Shown: positions 45,247 through 59,025, counted from the stretch's first letter. The stretch is DNA of 64,000 nt from Luteimonas granuli (GCF_007795095.1 NZ_CP042218.1:682001-746000); one strand, 5' to 3'. Made by a program: numbers and translations. The notes: generated from the sequence alone by a model not told the origin.

Positions 45247-45864
45247 TCACCCACCCGCCGCACAGCGCGCCAGCGCTTCTTCGCCCCGTGCCGTCGCCAG
45301 GCAGCGCTCCCGCTGCAGCCGCCCGCGCACCTCGCCTTCCAGCCCGCGCAGGCCCCAGCGCCGGCCTTCGGCCACGGCGGCCTCGTCGTCGGCACCATCC
45401 AGCCACGCCGCCCGCAGCGCGGCCAGCGCACCGACGCGATTGCCGCTCGCGCAGTGCACGAGGGTCGGCCCGTCGATGCCTTCCAGCAGCCGGTCGAACG
45501 CGACCACGTTCTCCCGGGTGAGACCCTCTGCACCACGGACGGGCAGGTTGTCGTAGCGCATGCCCGCGGCGCGCACCGCCGCGGCCTCGTCGAAGTCCGG
45601 CGTTTCCCCGTCCGCGGTCAGGTCGATGACGTGGCGCACGCCCGCGGCGCCCAGGGCGGGCAGGTCGGCGGCCGAGATCCGGCCGCCGGAGTGGATCCCC
45701 TCGGCGGGATTCGCGAAGCCTTCCAGGGCCGAGGCCGCGACCGCTTCTTCCATGCCTGTCACCTCCGCGCCGCCCTGCCGGCCGGCCTGCAACGCGCAGC
45801 CCGCGCCCGCGGCGGCGAGAGCTGCCACCAGTACGATCCCGACGACGGCATGGCCTGCCCGCAT
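45247..45864 (-). CDS. BLH/DUF442-type phosphatase domain protein, exported
   Basis: 205 residues. The N-terminus is a signal or lipoprotein sequence (VVGIVLVAALAAAGAGC). The domain contains SGGRISAADLPALGAAGVRH and the phosphate-binding loop H137-C138-A-S-G-N-R143, the CX4R pattern of beta-lactamase hydrolase-like (DUF442) phosphatases, related to dual-specificity phosphatases. Its substrate is unknown. A fold role in sulfide or detoxification has been seen for relatives. It follows purA by 10 bp on the same strand. ATG at 45864 is preferred to a TTG six bases earlier. Confidence 0.8.
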   Translation of the reverse strand: MRAGHAVVGIVLVAALAAAGAGCALQAGRQGGAEVTGMEEAVAASALEGFANPAEGIHSGGRISAADLPALGAAGVRHVIDLTADGETPDFDEAAAVRAAGMRYDNLPVRGAEGLTRENVVAFDRLLEGIDGPTLVHCASGNRVGALAALRAAWLDGADDEAAVAEGRRWGLRGLEGEVRGRLQRERCLATARGEEALARCAAGG

Positions 45865-45874
45865 GCGCAATTCC

Positions 45875-47459
<1,585 letters not shown>

Positions 47460-47472
47460 GGCCGCGCCCGGC

Positions 47473-48336
47473 TCAGCGGTCGCTGCGCAGGTACTGGAGG
47501 AACGGGTCGTTGCGCTCCAGGACCATGACCGCGTCGCCGGACTCGAAGGCACGGCGATAGGCGTTCAGGCTGCGCTGGAAGGCGAAGAACGCGGGGTCGC
47601 GGTTGGCCGCCTCGGCATAGATGCGGGTGGCCTCGGCATCGCCCTCGCCGCGCAGCTTCTGCGCATCGCGCTCGGCCTCGGCCAGCAGCACCGTCTGCTC
47701 GCGGTCGGCCTCGGCGCGGACGATGCGCGCCTGTTCCTCGCCCTCGGCGCGCAGCGCGGCCGCCACCTGGCGGCGCTCGGCGCGCATGCGGTCGTAGACC
47801 TGGCCGATCACTTCGCTGTCGGTGGGCAGGTCGATCTGCTTGAAGCGGATGTCGACCACCTGCATGCCCAGCGTGCGCGCACCTTCGTTGATGCCGGGCA
47901 GCTGGCGGTCGATCAGCTCGGCGCGGTTGCCCGAGACCAGCTGGGTCAGCGTCTGCGAGTTGATCTCGTTGCGCAGCGATTCCTTGATGATCGGCGCCAG
48001 ACGGTCGGTGACCAGCTCCTCGTTGCCGCCGGTCGCGCGGTAGAAGTCCGCCGCATCGACGATGAAGCCGATGGCGACGAAGTCCACGCTCACGTCCTTG
48101 CGCTCCGAGGTCAGCGAGCGCTCGGGCGGGAACTCGTTGGCGGTGAAGCGGCGGTCGAACACGCGCGCGCTCTCGACCAGCGGGATCTTGAAGTGCAGGC
48201 CCGGCCCGAGGTCGGTGCGGGCGACGCGGCCGAGGTTCAGCACCAGGCCGACCTGGCCCTCGCGGACCACGAACACCGAGCCGAGCAGGCCCAGCAGCAC
48301 GACCAGGACGATGGGGACGATCAGTTGCGGCTTCAT
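47473..48336 (-). CDS. hflC: HflC, membrane-protease modulator (SPFH family)
   Basis: 287 residues. One N-terminal membrane anchor (LIVPIVLVVLLGLLGSVFVV), then the band-7/SPFH domain (GLVLNLGRVARTDLGPGLHF) and a coiled coil (ALRAEGEEQARIVRAEADRE). HflC pairs with HflK in a large cage around FtsH and modulates its activity on membrane proteins. Its start overlaps the hflK stop by 4 bp. ftsH itself lies 7 kb upstream in this window. Confidence 0.95.
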   Translation of the reverse strand: MKPQLIVPIVLVVLLGLLGSVFVVREGQVGLVLNLGRVARTDLGPGLHFKIPLVESARVFDRRFTANEFPPERSLTSERKDVSVDFVAIGFIVDAADFYRATGGNEELVTDRLAPIIKESLRNEINSQTLTQLVSGNRAELIDRQLPGINEGARTLGMQVVDIRFKQIDLPTDSEVIGQVYDRMRAERRQVAAALRAEGEEQARIVRAEADREQTVLLAEAERDAQKLRGEGDAEATRIYAEAANRDPAFFAFQRSLNAYRRAFESGDAVMVLERNDPFLQYLRSDR

Positions 48337-49478
48337 CGGATGGCTCCCTCACGCGGCGGGCGCGGCAGGTTGCCGGTCGCCGCGGGCACCGGCTCGGATT
48401 CGGGGCGCGCGTCGGGGGACGGCGACACCATGTCGGGGGTCAGCAGCGGCGGCTGCGCGGCGCCCTGCCCGGGCATCGGCACATAGATCAGCTGGCGGCC
48501 GTCGCCGCCGACCACGGTGCGGTTGTCGGCCAGCACTTCCTCCACGGTCTCCAGCCACAGGCGCTTGCGGGTGACCTCCGGCGCCTTGCGGTACTCGTCG
48601 ACCAGCAGGGTGAAGCGTTCGGCGTCACCGGTGGCGCGGGCCACGGCGGCGGTCTTGTAGCCCTCGGCGGTGGTGCGTACGCGCTGCGCCTGGCCGCGGG
48701 CCTCGGGAACGATGCGGGCGGCGTAGGCCCGGGCTTCGTTCACCAGGCGCTCGTTCATCTGCTGCGCGCTGTTGACCTCGTCGAAGGCGGGCTTGACCGC
48801 TTCCGGCGGGCGCGCGTCCTGCAGGCTGAGCTCGGTCACGATCAGGCCGGTGCGATAGGTCTCCAGCGAGGCCTGCAGCGAGGTGGCCGCGGCGGCCGAC
48901 AGCGGGCCGCGGGCGTTGAGCGCGGAGTCCAGGTTGGAGCGGCCGATCTGCTCGCGCACGGCGCTCTGCGCCACCTGCTCGAGCACTCGGTCGGCGTCGC
49001 GCGAGCCGAACAGGTACATCTGCGGGTCGCTGATGCGGTACTGCACGTTGAACGACACGGTGACGATGTTCTCGTCGCGGGTCAGCACCGGCAGGCTGTT
49101 GCTGAAGGTGCGCACGCCGGTGGTGTTGATCTTGGTGACGCTCTCGATCGGCCACGGCAGCTTGAAGTTCGGGCCCGGCTGCATGACGCGGGCGAACTTG
49201 CCGAAGCGCAGCACCACGCCGCGGTCCTGCTCGCCGACCAGCACGAAGCAGTTGAAGGCCAGCCACAGCGCGAAGACGATGCCGATCCAGCGCAGCGGAT
49301 TGCCACCGCCACCGCCGAACAGGCCGCGGAGCTGCTCCAGGATGCCGTCGAACGGCCCGCGGCCGCGGCCACCGCCGCCGCTGCGGCGCGGCGGCCAGGG
49401 ATTCTGGCGGCGGTCATTGCCGCCGTCGCGGCCCGAACCGCGGTCGTCGTTGTTCTTGCCGGGGATGTTCCAGGCCAT
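48333..49478 (-). CDS. hflK: HflK, membrane-protease modulator (SPFH family)
   Basis: 381 residues. A Gly/Asn-rich cytoplasmic start (MAWNIPGKNNDDRGSGRDG) is followed by a transmembrane helix (WIGIVFALWLAFNCFVLV), a band-7 domain (RGVVLRFGKFARVMQPGPNF), a coiled coil with AYAARIVPEARGQAQRV, and a Pro-rich tail. It forms the HflKC complex regulating FtsH. Translationally coupled to hflC. Confidence 0.96.
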   Translation of the reverse strand: MAWNIPGKNNDDRGSGRDGGNDRRQNPWPPRRSGGGGRGRGPFDGILEQLRGLFGGGGGNPLRWIGIVFALWLAFNCFVLVGEQDRGVVLRFGKFARVMQPGPNFKLPWPIESVTKINTTGVRTFSNSLPVLTRDENIVTVSFNVQYRISDPQMYLFGSRDADRVLEQVAQSAVREQIGRSNLDSALNARGPLSAAAATSLQASLETYRTGLIVTELSLQDARPPEAVKPAFDEVNSAQQMNERLVNEARAYAARIVPEARGQAQRVRTTAEGYKTAAVARATGDAERFTLLVDEYRKAPEVTRKRLWLETVEEVLADNRTVVGGDGRQLIYVPMPGQGAAQPPLLTPDMVSPSPDARPESEPVPAATGNLPRPPREGAIR

Positions 49479-49575
49479 GCTGGCTCCAGTCTGGGGATCC
49501 CGCCGCCGGGTGCCGGCGACGACGGGACATTCTACAGGGTGTCCACGCACCGGGTCCGCCCGCGCGGGGAACGCA

Positions 49576-50896
49576 TCAGACGGCCGGCAGCAGCGGCCGC
49601 AACGGCGCGCCGTCGCCCTGTGCCGCCAGGCGGCGGGCGTCGGCCAGGGGCAGGTCGATGTCCAGGGTCCAACCGTCCTCGTCGTGCGACTCGCCGCGGA
49701 TCGCGTCGATGGCATGCAGGCGCGCGCGCAGACGTCCCGCATCGGACGGCAGGCGCAGCTCGGCGTGCAGCCGGCGCAGACCCAGGCGGCGGCCCAGGGC
49801 CTCGCGCAGCAGGTCCAGGCCGGTGCGGTCGCGGGCCGAGATCCAGACGCGCTCGCGGTCGGCCACCTCGTCGGCGTGGTCGCTGGCATGCGGCAGGTCG
49901 TGGCGCGGCGGCATCTCCAGGCGATCGATCTTGTTGTAGACCAGCAGCTGCGGGATGTCGCCGGCGCCGATCTCGGCCAGAACCTCGTCCACCTGGGCCA
50001 CCCGCTCGTCGCGCAGCGGGTCCGAGGCGTCGATCAGGTGCACCAGCAGGTCGGCCTCGCGGGCCTCGCTCAGGGTGGAGCGGAACGCCGCCACCAGCTC
50101 GTGCGGCAGGTCGCGCACGAAGCCGACGGTGTCGGCCAGCACCACGTGTCCGCCCGGCAGCGTGATCTTGCGCACCGTGGGATCGAGGGTGGCGAACAGC
50201 TGGTCGGCGGCATAGGCGTCGGCGCCGGTCAGGGCGTTGAACAGCGTCGATTTGCCGGCGTTGGTGTAACCCACCAGCGCCACCCGCGGCAGTTCGCTGC
50301 GCACCCGGGCCCGGCGCATCTGGCCGCGCTGGACCTCGACCTTCTCCAGCCGCTTCTGCAGTGCGTCCACGCGCTTCTGCAGCAGCCGGCGGTCGGTCTC
50401 GAGCTGGGTCTCTCCGGGCCCGCGCAGGCCGATGGAGCCGCCGCGCTGGCGCTCGAGGTGGGTCCAGCCGCGCACCAGGCGGGTGGCCATGTGCCGCAGC
50501 TGGGCCAGTTCGACCTGGAGCTTGCCTTCATGGCTGCGCGCGCGCTGCGCGAAGATGTCGAGGATCAGGCCGGTGCGGTCGACGACGCGGCGCTCCAGGA
50601 ACTTCTCGAGGTTGCGCTCCTGGCCGGGCGTGAGCGGGTGGTTGACCAGCACCAGGTCGGCGCCGGTGGCCTCGGCCGTGGCCTTGACCTCGTCGAGCTT
50701 GCCGCTGCCCAGCAGGGTGGCAGGATTCGGGCGGTCGATGCGCGCGGGCATCACGTGGGCCACGCTGGCGCCGGCCGAGCGTGCGAGTTCTGCGAACTCC
50801 TCCAGCACGCCCTCGTCCGGCGGACCGCCGGCATGGGGCTGGATCAGCAGGGCGTGCTCCCCCCTTCCGGGAACGTTCAAACAGCTGGGTCGGCAT
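49576..50896 (-). pseudogene. hflX: Ribosome-associated GTPase HflX, 5' end frameshifted by one extra base
   Basis: HflX rescues stalled ribosomes. The body (EHALLIQPHAGGPPDEGVLE to the stop) carries the HflX N-domain, the coiled segment RGPGETQLETDRRLLQKRVD and a G domain with Walker A GYTNAGKST, DTVGF and NKID. The true N-terminus is in another frame: ATG 50896 reads MPTQLFERSRKG, matching the usual FDRSRKGEHALLI start. Deleting one C of the six at 50859-50864 joins the two as FERSRKGEHALLIQPH. If real, expression would depend on a weak internal start such as TTG 50880. It sits between hfq and hflK, the standard order. Confidence 0.92.
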
Positions 50897-50955
50897 GCGG
50901 GCGGCGGACGGGTGTCATGGCCCTGACATGGGGCCGGGAGCCGCCGACGCAAGCC

Positions 50956-51240
50956 TCATCCGGCTCCGTCGCCATCCGCCGCTTCGGTGGCACCCTCCTC
51001 GCCGGCCTGGACCACGCCGCCGCCCGGGCCCACGCGCACGTTGCGCGCCGGCACCACGGTGGAGATGGCGTGCTTGTAGACCATCTGGCTGACAGTGTTG
51101 CGCAGGAGCACGACGAACTGGTCGAAGGACTCGATGGTGCCCTGGAGCTTGATGCCGTTGACGAGATAGATCGACACCGGCACGCGTTCGCGGCGCAGCG
51201 CGTTCAGGAAAGGATCCTGCAAGGACTGTCCCTTGGACAT
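50956..51240 (-). CDS. hfq: RNA chaperone Hfq
   Basis: 94 residues. Hfq forms a ring that pairs small RNAs with mRNAs. Sm1 motif [20 protein letters not shown] with [18 protein letters not shown], and the Sm2 motif [11 protein letters not shown] (YKHA) are intact. The C-terminal tail is short, acidic and Gly-rich, as in related genera. It lies 59 bp upstream of hflX and downstream of miaA. Confidence 0.98.
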   Translation of the reverse strand: MSKGQSLQDPFLNALRRERVPVSIYLVNGIKLQGTIESFDQFVVLLRNTVSQMVYKHAISTVVPARNVRVGPGGGVVQAGEEGATEAADGDGAG

Positions 51241-51411
51241 TCGGTTTCCCCGACTGGTTCTTGTTGTTATGGATGCAGCGGCCCGGCGGACCGCGTCGCC
51301 TGACCGCTCCCCGGTGGCGACGGGCCCGATCTTATACGACCCGGGCCGCACGGGGCCGGTTCGGGCGTCGATCGCGTGACGAGGCGCACCCCCGGGCACG
51401 CTTCCGATCGC

Positions 51412-52380
51412 TCATGCGAGGAAATCCGCCACCGCACGCGCCAGCTGCCGGCTTCCGGTCGCGGGATCGAACCAGCGTGCGTCGAGCTCGCCGCGCAGCC
51501 AGGTGGACTGGCGCTTGGCCAGCTGGCGGGTGGCGGCGATGCCGCGCTGGCGGAACTCCGCGGCGTCGCCGCGGCCGTCGAGGTGCTCCCAGGCCTGGCG
51601 ATAGCCGACGGCGCGGATGGCGGGCAGGTCGAGCGGCGCGGGGTGCGCGCGCAGGGCGGGAAGCACACGCAGTGCCCGGACCTCGTCGAGGAAGCCGGCG
51701 GCGAGCATGGCGTCGAAGCGGCGCGCGATGCGTTCGTGCAGCACGGCGCGATCGGCGGGCGCGACGACGACCTTGAGCACCTTCAGCGGCAGGCGGCGGA
51801 TCCGGGCGGAGCCGGCCTGCCAGTCGCTGAGCGCACGTCCACTGACCCGCCAGACCTCCAGCGCGCGCTGGATGCGCTGTGGATCGCCGGGACCGATGCG
51901 TGCCGCGGCGGCGGGGTCGACCCGCGCCAGCTCCGCATGCAGCGCGGGCCAGCCGCGTTCGCGGGCCTCGGCCCCGATCGCCGCGCGGACGACGGGCTCG
52001 GCGGCAGGCATCTCCGCCAGCCCCTCCAGCAGCGCACGGAAGTACAGGCCCGTGCCGCCGGCCAGGATCGGCAGGCGGCCGCGGGCGACGATGCCATCGA
52101 TGGCGACGCGCGCGTCGCGGGCGAAGTCGGCGGCGGAATACGCCTGCCACGGGTCGCGCAGGTCGAGCATGTGGTGCGGTGCGCGGGCCTGCTCGAAGGC
52201 ATCCGGCTTCGCCGCGCCGATGTCCAGGCCGCGGTAGACCAGGGCCGAGTCGACGCTGACGATCTCGCCGCCGAAGCGTTCCGCCCAGTCCAGCGCCAGC
52301 GCGGTCTTGCCCGAGGCCGTCGGCCCCATGAGCGCGATCGCGCGCGGGCGCCGGTCCTCCGCGGCTGCGTCAGTAGCCAT
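51412..52380 (-). CDS. miaA: tRNA dimethylallyltransferase MiaA
   Basis: 322 residues. MiaA adds a dimethylallyl group to A37 of tRNAs reading UNN codons. The P-loop is [12 protein letters not shown], with [35 protein letters not shown] and [16 protein letters not shown] as substrate-site motifs; [13 protein letters not shown] is the conserved C-terminal signature. Its ATG overlaps the end of the putP gene by 11 bp. Confidence 0.97.
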   Translation of the reverse strand: MATDAAAEDRRPRAIALMGPTASGKTALALDWAERFGGEIVSVDSALVYRGLDIGAAKPDAFEQARAPHHMLDLRDPWQAYSAADFARDARVAIDGIVARGRLPILAGGTGLYFRALLEGLAEMPAAEPVVRAAIGAEARERGWPALHAELARVDPAAAARIGPGDPQRIQRALEVWRVSGRALSDWQAGSARIRRLPLKVLKVVVAPADRAVLHERIARRFDAMLAAGFLDEVRALRVLPALRAHPAPLDLPAIRAVGYRQAWEHLDGRGDAAEFRQRGIAATRQLAKRQSTWLRGELDARWFDPATGSRQLARAVADFLA

Positions 52381-53848
52381 GTTCCTTCAGCTCGCGGCGG
52401 ACCTCGCGGTGCGTCGCCTGCACGGCCTCCGACGGGGTGCGGCCCAGCAGGCTCACCACGATGACGGCGACGGTAGCGGCGATGAAGCCGGGAACGATCT
52501 CGTACAGCGCGCTGCCGGTGTGCTTCCACAGCACCACCGTGGCCGCGCCCGCGAGCACGCCGGCGAGCGCGCCGTTGCGGGTCATGCGTGCCCAGGTGAG
52601 CGACAGCAGCACGACGGGTCCGAAGGCGGCGCCGAAGCCGGCCCAGGCATAGGCCACCAGGCCGAGCACGCGGCTCTCCGGGTCGCGGGCGATCCAGATC
52701 GCCAGCAGCGCCACCGCCAGCACCGAGGCGCGTCCGAACCAGACCAGTTCACGCTGCCCGGCCTGCGGGCGGACGAAACCGCGGTAGAAATCCTCGGTCA
52801 GCGCGCTGGAGCACACAAGCAGCTGGCAGGAGAGCGTGCTCATGATGGCGGCCAGGATCGCCGACAGCAGCACGCCGGCCACCCAGGGATTGAACAGCTG
52901 CTGCGACAGGTTCACGAACACGCGCTCGGGATCGACCAGGACCAGCTCCGGATGGGCGGCGTACCAGGCGATGCCGAACACCCCCACCGAGACCGAGCCG
53001 AGCAGGCACAGCACCATCCAGGTCATGCCGATGCGGCGCGCGCGCGGGATCGCGGCCAGCGACTCGGCGGCCATGAAGCGCGCCAGGATGTGCGGCTGGC
53101 CGAAGTAGCCCAGGCCCCAGGCCAGCGCCGAGACCACCGCGACCAGGCCACCGGCGCCGACCCAGTCCAGGCGCGAGGGATCCACCTGCTCCACCAGCGC
53201 CAGGCCCTCTCCCACCCCGCCGACGCCCACGATCACCATCACAGGCACCAGCAGCAGGGCGAAGATCATCAGTGTCGCCTGCACGGTGTCGGTCCAGCTG
53301 ACCGCCAGGAAACCCCCGATGAAGGTATAGGCGATGGTCACGGCCGCGCCCCACCAGAGCGCCTGCGCGTACGGCAGCCCGAACACTTCTTCGAACAGCT
53401 TGGCGCCGGCGACGATGCCCGAGGCGCAGTACACCGCGAAGAACACCAGGATCACCAGCGCCGACACCACCCGCAGCACGCGCGCGCGGTCGTCGAAGCG
53501 GTGGGTGAAGTAGTCCGGCAGCGTGAGCGCGTTCTTCGCGCGCTCGGTGTAGACCCGCAACGGCCCGGCCACGACGTGCCAGTTCGCCCAGGCCCCGAGC
53601 ACCAGCCCTACGGCGATCCAGCCCTCCGACACACCGCCCAGGTATGCCGCGCCGGGCAGGCCCATCAGCAGCCAGCCGCTCATGTCCGAGGCGCCCGCCG
53701 AGAGCGCCGTCACCAGGCTGCCCAGCGAACGGCCGCCGAGGATGTAGTCGTCGAAGGTCTTCGTGCGCCGGTATGCCCACAGGCCGATGCCGATCATCAG
53801 CAGCAGGTAGCCGGCGAAGGTGGCGATCAGCGGCAGGCTTGCGGTCAT
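52370..53848 (-). CDS. putP: Sodium/proline symporter (SSS family)
   Basis: 492 residues, about 13 membrane helices. [20 protein letters not shown] with [19 protein letters not shown] is the sodium- and proline-site region of PutP, and [18 protein letters not shown] is the SSS signature. It imports proline with sodium. Overlaps miaA at its 3' end, an unusual coupling of a transporter to a tRNA-modification gene. Confidence 0.93.
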   Translation of the reverse strand: MTASLPLIATFAGYLLLMIGIGLWAYRRTKTFDDYILGGRSLGSLVTALSAGASDMSGWLLMGLPGAAYLGGVSEGWIAVGLVLGAWANWHVVAGPLRVYTERAKNALTLPDYFTHRFDDRARVLRVVSALVILVFFAVYCASGIVAGAKLFEEVFGLPYAQALWWGAAVTIAYTFIGGFLAVSWTDTVQATLMIFALLLVPVMVIVGVGGVGEGLALVEQVDPSRLDWVGAGGLVAVVSALAWGLGYFGQPHILARFMAAESLAAIPRARRIGMTWMVLCLLGSVSVGVFGIAWYAAHPELVLVDPERVFVNLSQQLFNPWVAGVLLSAILAAIMSTLSCQLLVCSSALTEDFYRGFVRPQAGQRELVWFGRASVLAVALLAIWIARDPESRVLGLVAYAWAGFGAAFGPVVLLSLTWARMTRNGALAGVLAGAATVVLWKHTGSALYEIVPGFIAATVAVIVVSLLGRTPSEAVQATHREVRRELKEHGY

Positions 53849-53911
53849 GCGGTGTCCCCCTGGCCCCGAGGGCCGGGGCGTGCACCGCCGGCACTTTACG
53901 CGAGCGCGCGC

Positions 53912-54808
53912 TCAGTCGGGCCAGTCGATGGTCATGCCCGGCGACTGCGCGGCGCGTGGCACGGGGACCGCCTCGACTGCCGCCAGCACCTTCAGCGCGT
54001 CGACCGTGGCGGCCACGTCGTGCACGCGCAGCAGCATGGCGCCGCGCTGCGCCGCGATGAGGTGAGCGGCCACCGAGCCGTGCACGCGCTGGCGCGGGTC
54101 GTCGCGGCCGGTGAGGGCGCCGATGCTGCGCTTGCGGGAAAGCCCGGCGAGCACCGGCACGCCGAGTTCCGCGAAGCGCTCGAGCCGCGCCAGCAGGGTG
54201 ACGTTGTGCTCCACGGTCTTGCCGAAGCCGAAGCCCGGGTCGGCGATCAGCCGCCGGCGCGGGATGCCGGCCATCTCGGCTGCGAAGATGCGCTCGGCGA
54301 GGAAGCGGTGCACCTCACCGACCACGTCGTCGTACTCGGGCGCCTCCTGCATCGAGCGCGGCTCGCCGAGCATGTGCATGAGGACGACGGGGACGCCGAG
54401 CTCCGCGGCCGCATCCAGCGCGCCCTCGGCGCGCAATGCGCGGATGTCGTTGATCATGCCGGCACCGGCCTGCACGGCCGCGCGCATGGTCTCCGGGCGC
54501 CAGGTATCGACGCTGACCGGCAGCGCGGTCCCGCGCACCAGGCGCTCGATGACGGGCACGACGCGGCGGATCTCCTCCTCCGCGCCCACCTCCTCCGAGC
54601 CGGGGCGGGTGGACTCGCCGCCCACGTCGAGGATGTCGGCGCCCTCCTCCGCCAGCCGCAGGCCGTGGGCCACGGCGGCATCGGCGTCGAAATGGTCGCC
54701 ACCGTCCGAGAACGAGTCCGGGGTGACGTTGACGATGCCCATCACCCGCGGCCGGTCCAGGCGCAGCGGCCGGCCGGCGCAGTCCAGGGTGGGGACGGTG
54801 TCGAACAC
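53912..54808 (-). CDS. folP: Dihydropteroate synthase
   Basis: 298 residues. Condenses p-aminobenzoate with dihydropterin pyrophosphate in folate synthesis; target of sulfonamides. The signature VMGIVNVTPDSFSDGGDHF is complete, followed by EEGADILDVGGESTRPGS, NDIRAL and IADPGFGFGKTVEHN. GTG at 54808 is chosen: it starts 6 bp after the ftsH stop, and no ATG exists before the conserved core. Cotranscribed with ftsH, as in E. coli. Confidence 0.96.
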   Translation of the reverse strand: MFDTVPTLDCAGRPLRLDRPRVMGIVNVTPDSFSDGGDHFDADAAVAHGLRLAEEGADILDVGGESTRPGSEEVGAEEEIRRVVPVIERLVRGTALPVSVDTWRPETMRAAVQAGAGMINDIRALRAEGALDAAAELGVPVVLMHMLGEPRSMQEAPEYDDVVGEVHRFLAERIFAAEMAGIPRRRLIADPGFGFGKTVEHNVTLLARLERFAELGVPVLAGLSRKRSIGALTGRDDPRQRVHGSVAAHLIAAQRGAMLLRVHDVAATVDALKVLAAVEAVPVPRAAQSPGMTIDWPD

Positions 54809-54813
54809 CGGGA

Positions 54814-56733
<1,920 letters not shown>

Positions 56734-56763
56734 TCCACTCTGCTCCGCGGCGAGGCCGCAAGA

Positions 56764-57396
56764 TTACTTGATTGTCGCCAGCCTGCCCTGCGCCAGGGCA
56801 TAGACTTCCGGCGAGCGCTGGCGCGACGCCGCCGGCTTGCGGATCGCGACCTTCGCGTACCGCCGGCGCAGTTCGCGCACGTAATCGTCGAAACCCGTCC
56901 CGTGGAACAGCTTGATCAGGAAGGCGCCGCCCGGACGCAGGTGCCGGTCGGCGAAGTCCATCGCAAGCTCGGCCAGGTACATGGCCCGGGGCTGGTCGAC
57001 GGCATTCACACCACTCTTGTTGGGGGCCATGTCGGACAAGACAAGGTCCACCGGCGCACCGTCGAGCATCGATTCAAGCGCCGACAGCACCGCATCGTCC
57101 CGGAAATCGCCATGGAGGAACTCGACGCCGGCCAGCGGCGGCATGTCCAGGATGTCCATCGCGACCACCCGGCCGCTGTCGCCCAGCTCCTGGCGGACCC
57201 ACTGCGACCAGCCCCCGGGGGCCGCGCCGAGATCCACCACGGTCATGCCCGGCCTGAGCAGGCGATCGCGGGCCACCAGCTCCTGGAGCTTGTACGCCGC
57301 CCGCGAGCGCATGCCTTCGGCCTGCGCCTTCTTCACGAAGGGGTCGGCGAAGTGTTCCTGGAGCCAACGATGGCTGCTTTTACTGCGGGTGGCCAT
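56764..57396 (-). CDS. rlmE: 23S rRNA (uridine2552-2'-O)-methyltransferase RlmE
   Basis: 210 residues. Methylates the 2'-OH of U2552 in the ribosomal A loop. Basic start [23 protein letters not shown] loop [15 protein letters not shown], catalytic-tetrad Asp in [13 protein letters not shown] and Lys in [12 protein letters not shown]. The rlmE-ftsH order is the common one. Divergent from yhbY, 69 bp apart, a typical shared promoter region. Confidence 0.97.
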   Translation of the reverse strand: MATRSKSSHRWLQEHFADPFVKKAQAEGMRSRAAYKLQELVARDRLLRPGMTVVDLGAAPGGWSQWVRQELGDSGRVVAMDILDMPPLAGVEFLHGDFRDDAVLSALESMLDGAPVDLVLSDMAPNKSGVNAVDQPRAMYLAELAMDFADRHLRPGGAFLIKLFHGTGFDDYVRELRRRYAKVAIRKPAASRQRSPEVYALAQGRLATIK

Positions 57397-57465
57397 CGCG
57401 GAGCGCGGCGGGTGCGGGACGCCATGATACCCTGCACATCCCTACGGACCCTGACTGCAGCCCCG

Positions 57466-57771
57466 ATGATCGTCGAGCTCACCCCCGCCCAGAACCGCTT
57501 CCTGCGCGGACAGGCCCATGGGCTCAAGGCGATGCTCCAGGTCGGCGGCAAGGGCATCACCGACGCCCTGGTCGCCGAGGTCGACGGTGCGCTGGAACAC
57601 CACGAGCTGATCAAGGTGAAGGTGGCCGCGGCCGACCGCGTCGAGCGCGAGGCCCTGATCGGCGCGCTGGCGGCGCGCAGCGGCGCCGCGCTGGTGCAGC
57701 GCATCGGCCATGTCGCCGTGCTCTACCGCCCCAACCGCGAGAAGCGCCAGATCGTCCTGCCGCGGGCCTGA
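57466..57771 (+). CDS. yhbY: CRM-domain RNA-binding protein YhbY
   Basis: 101 residues. The CRM/YhbY domain is complete: LTPAQNRFLRGQAHGLKAML, then VGGKGITDALVAEVDGALE and HELIKVKV, with IGHVAVLYRPN near the end. It binds pre-50S ribosomal particles. Divergent from rlmE, another ribosome-assembly gene. Confidence 0.95.
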   Translation: MIVELTPAQNRFLRGQAHGLKAMLQVGGKGITDALVAEVDGALEHHELIKVKVAAADRVEREALIGALAARSGAALVQRIGHVAVLYRPNREKRQIVLPRA

Positions 57772-57789
57772 GGCGCAGGAGGAAACACC

Positions 57790-58167
57790 TTGGACCTCGT
57801 CCACGAACGCCCCGACTACGACTATGTGCTGCGCGGCGCCGATGGCCGCTCGGCGCTGGTGAACGATCGTCGTCTGAGGGCGAGCTTCATCATCGCGCCG
57901 GATCGCCTGGTGGAGGCCTGGGAAGTCGGCCCGGCCACCGCGATCACGCCGGCCCAGCTGGAGCCCCTGCTTGCCCTGGACCCGGAGCTGGTGCTGCTGG
58001 GCACGGGCGAAGCGCAGGGCTTCCCGCCGCCGCAGGCCATGGCGGCCTGCCTGACGCGGGGGATCGGCCTCGAGGCCATGACCAACGCCGCCGCGGCCCG
58101 CACCTTCAACGTGCTCGCCAGCGAGGGCCGGCGCGTGGTGGCGGGCTTCATCCTCGCCGGCGACTGA
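57790..58167 (+). CDS. Mth938-like (DUF498/NDUFAF3-type) protein
   Basis: 125 residues from TTG 57790, preceded by AGGAGG-like CAGGAGG. The family pattern is clear: VNDRRLRASFIIAPDRLVEA, ELVLLGTGEAQGFPP and GIGLEAMTNAAAARTFNVLA. Members are small alpha/beta proteins related to a mitochondrial complex I assembly factor; the bacterial role is unknown. It lies 18 bp after yhbY. Confidence 0.88.
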   Translation: MDLVHERPDYDYVLRGADGRSALVNDRRLRASFIIAPDRLVEAWEVGPATAITPAQLEPLLALDPELVLLGTGEAQGFPPPQAMAACLTRGIGLEAMTNAAAARTFNVLASEGRRVVAGFILAGD

Positions 58168-58209
58168 ATTCCCGCTGCCGCGCAAGCATGGCGCGGCGGG
58201 TGCCTGCGC

Positions 58210-59025
58210 TCAGCGCTGCGGCAGGTAGCGCATCGGATCGACCGGCTTGCCGTTGTAGCGGATCTCGAAGTGCAGCATGTCGCGGTCCGCGCCCGTCCGG
58301 CCCATCTCGGCGATCTGCTGGCCGGCGCGGACGCGTTCGCCTTCGGACACCATGCGACTGCGGTTGTGGCCGTAGGCGGACAGCCACTGCTCGTCGTGCT
58401 TGATGATGACCAGCTCGCCGTAGCCGACCAGGCCGGAGCCGGAATACACGATCACACCATCGCCGGCCGCCCGCACCGGCTGCCCGGCGCTGCCGGCCAG
58501 GCCGATGCCCTGGCGGGTGGGATCGTCCTCGGCATAGCGGCTGACCAGCAGCCCGTCGGCGGGCCAGCGCCATGGCACCGCGCTCTGGACCGGCGCCGGA
58601 CCCGTGGGCTTCGGCGGCGTCTTCGTGGGCTGCACCGTGCGGCCGCTGCTGTCGGTGGACGCCCGGGCGGCGCCGGCGGCCGTTGCGCTGCGGCCCGCGG
58701 TCGCCCCGGAGCGACGCGCGGCCGCGGACGAGGGATGCAGCCGCAGCGTCTGGCCCGGATAGATGGTGTAGGGCGGCTGGATGCCGTTCCACACCGCCAG
58801 GTCCAGCGGGCTGATGCCATTGCTCATCGCCAGCCGGTAGAGGGTGTCGCCCCGGCGCACCGTGACCGTCTGTCCCGGCCTCGGCGTGGACGTGCGCGCG
58901 CTGCCGCTTTCGCGGTAGACCTTGCTCGTGCCGCAGCCGGCGAGCACCAGCATCGCGGCGACGGCGGGAACCAGGGCGATGCGGGCGAGGCGACGGATCG
59001 GGGGCATGCGCGGAAAGACCTCCAT
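58210..59025 (-). CDS. nlpD: NlpD-type LysM/M23 lipoprotein
   Basis: 271 residues. Lipoprotein signal (LVPAVAAMLVLAGC), LysM peptidoglycan-binding domain (VTVRRGDTLYRLAMSNGISP ... YTIYPGQTLRL), linker, and an M23/LytM domain (GYGELVIIKHDEQWLSAYGH, LHFEIRYNGKPVDPMRYLPQ). As in NlpD, the first zinc ligand positions are not conserved, so it likely activates an amidase rather than cutting peptidoglycan. Follows exoD by 18 bp; an ATG at 59007 is an alternative start. rpoS, which usually follows, is not here: a divergent gene occupies the place. Confidence 0.9.
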   Translation of the reverse strand: MEVFPRMPPIRRLARIALVPAVAAMLVLAGCGTSKVYRESGSARTSTPRPGQTVTVRRGDTLYRLAMSNGISPLDLAVWNGIQPPYTIYPGQTLRLHPSSAAARRSGATAGRSATAAGAARASTDSSGRTVQPTKTPPKPTGPAPVQSAVPWRWPADGLLVSRYAEDDPTRQGIGLAGSAGQPVRAAGDGVIVYSGSGLVGYGELVIIKHDEQWLSAYGHNRSRMVSEGERVRAGQQIAEMGRTGADRDMLHFEIRYNGKPVDPMRYLPQR

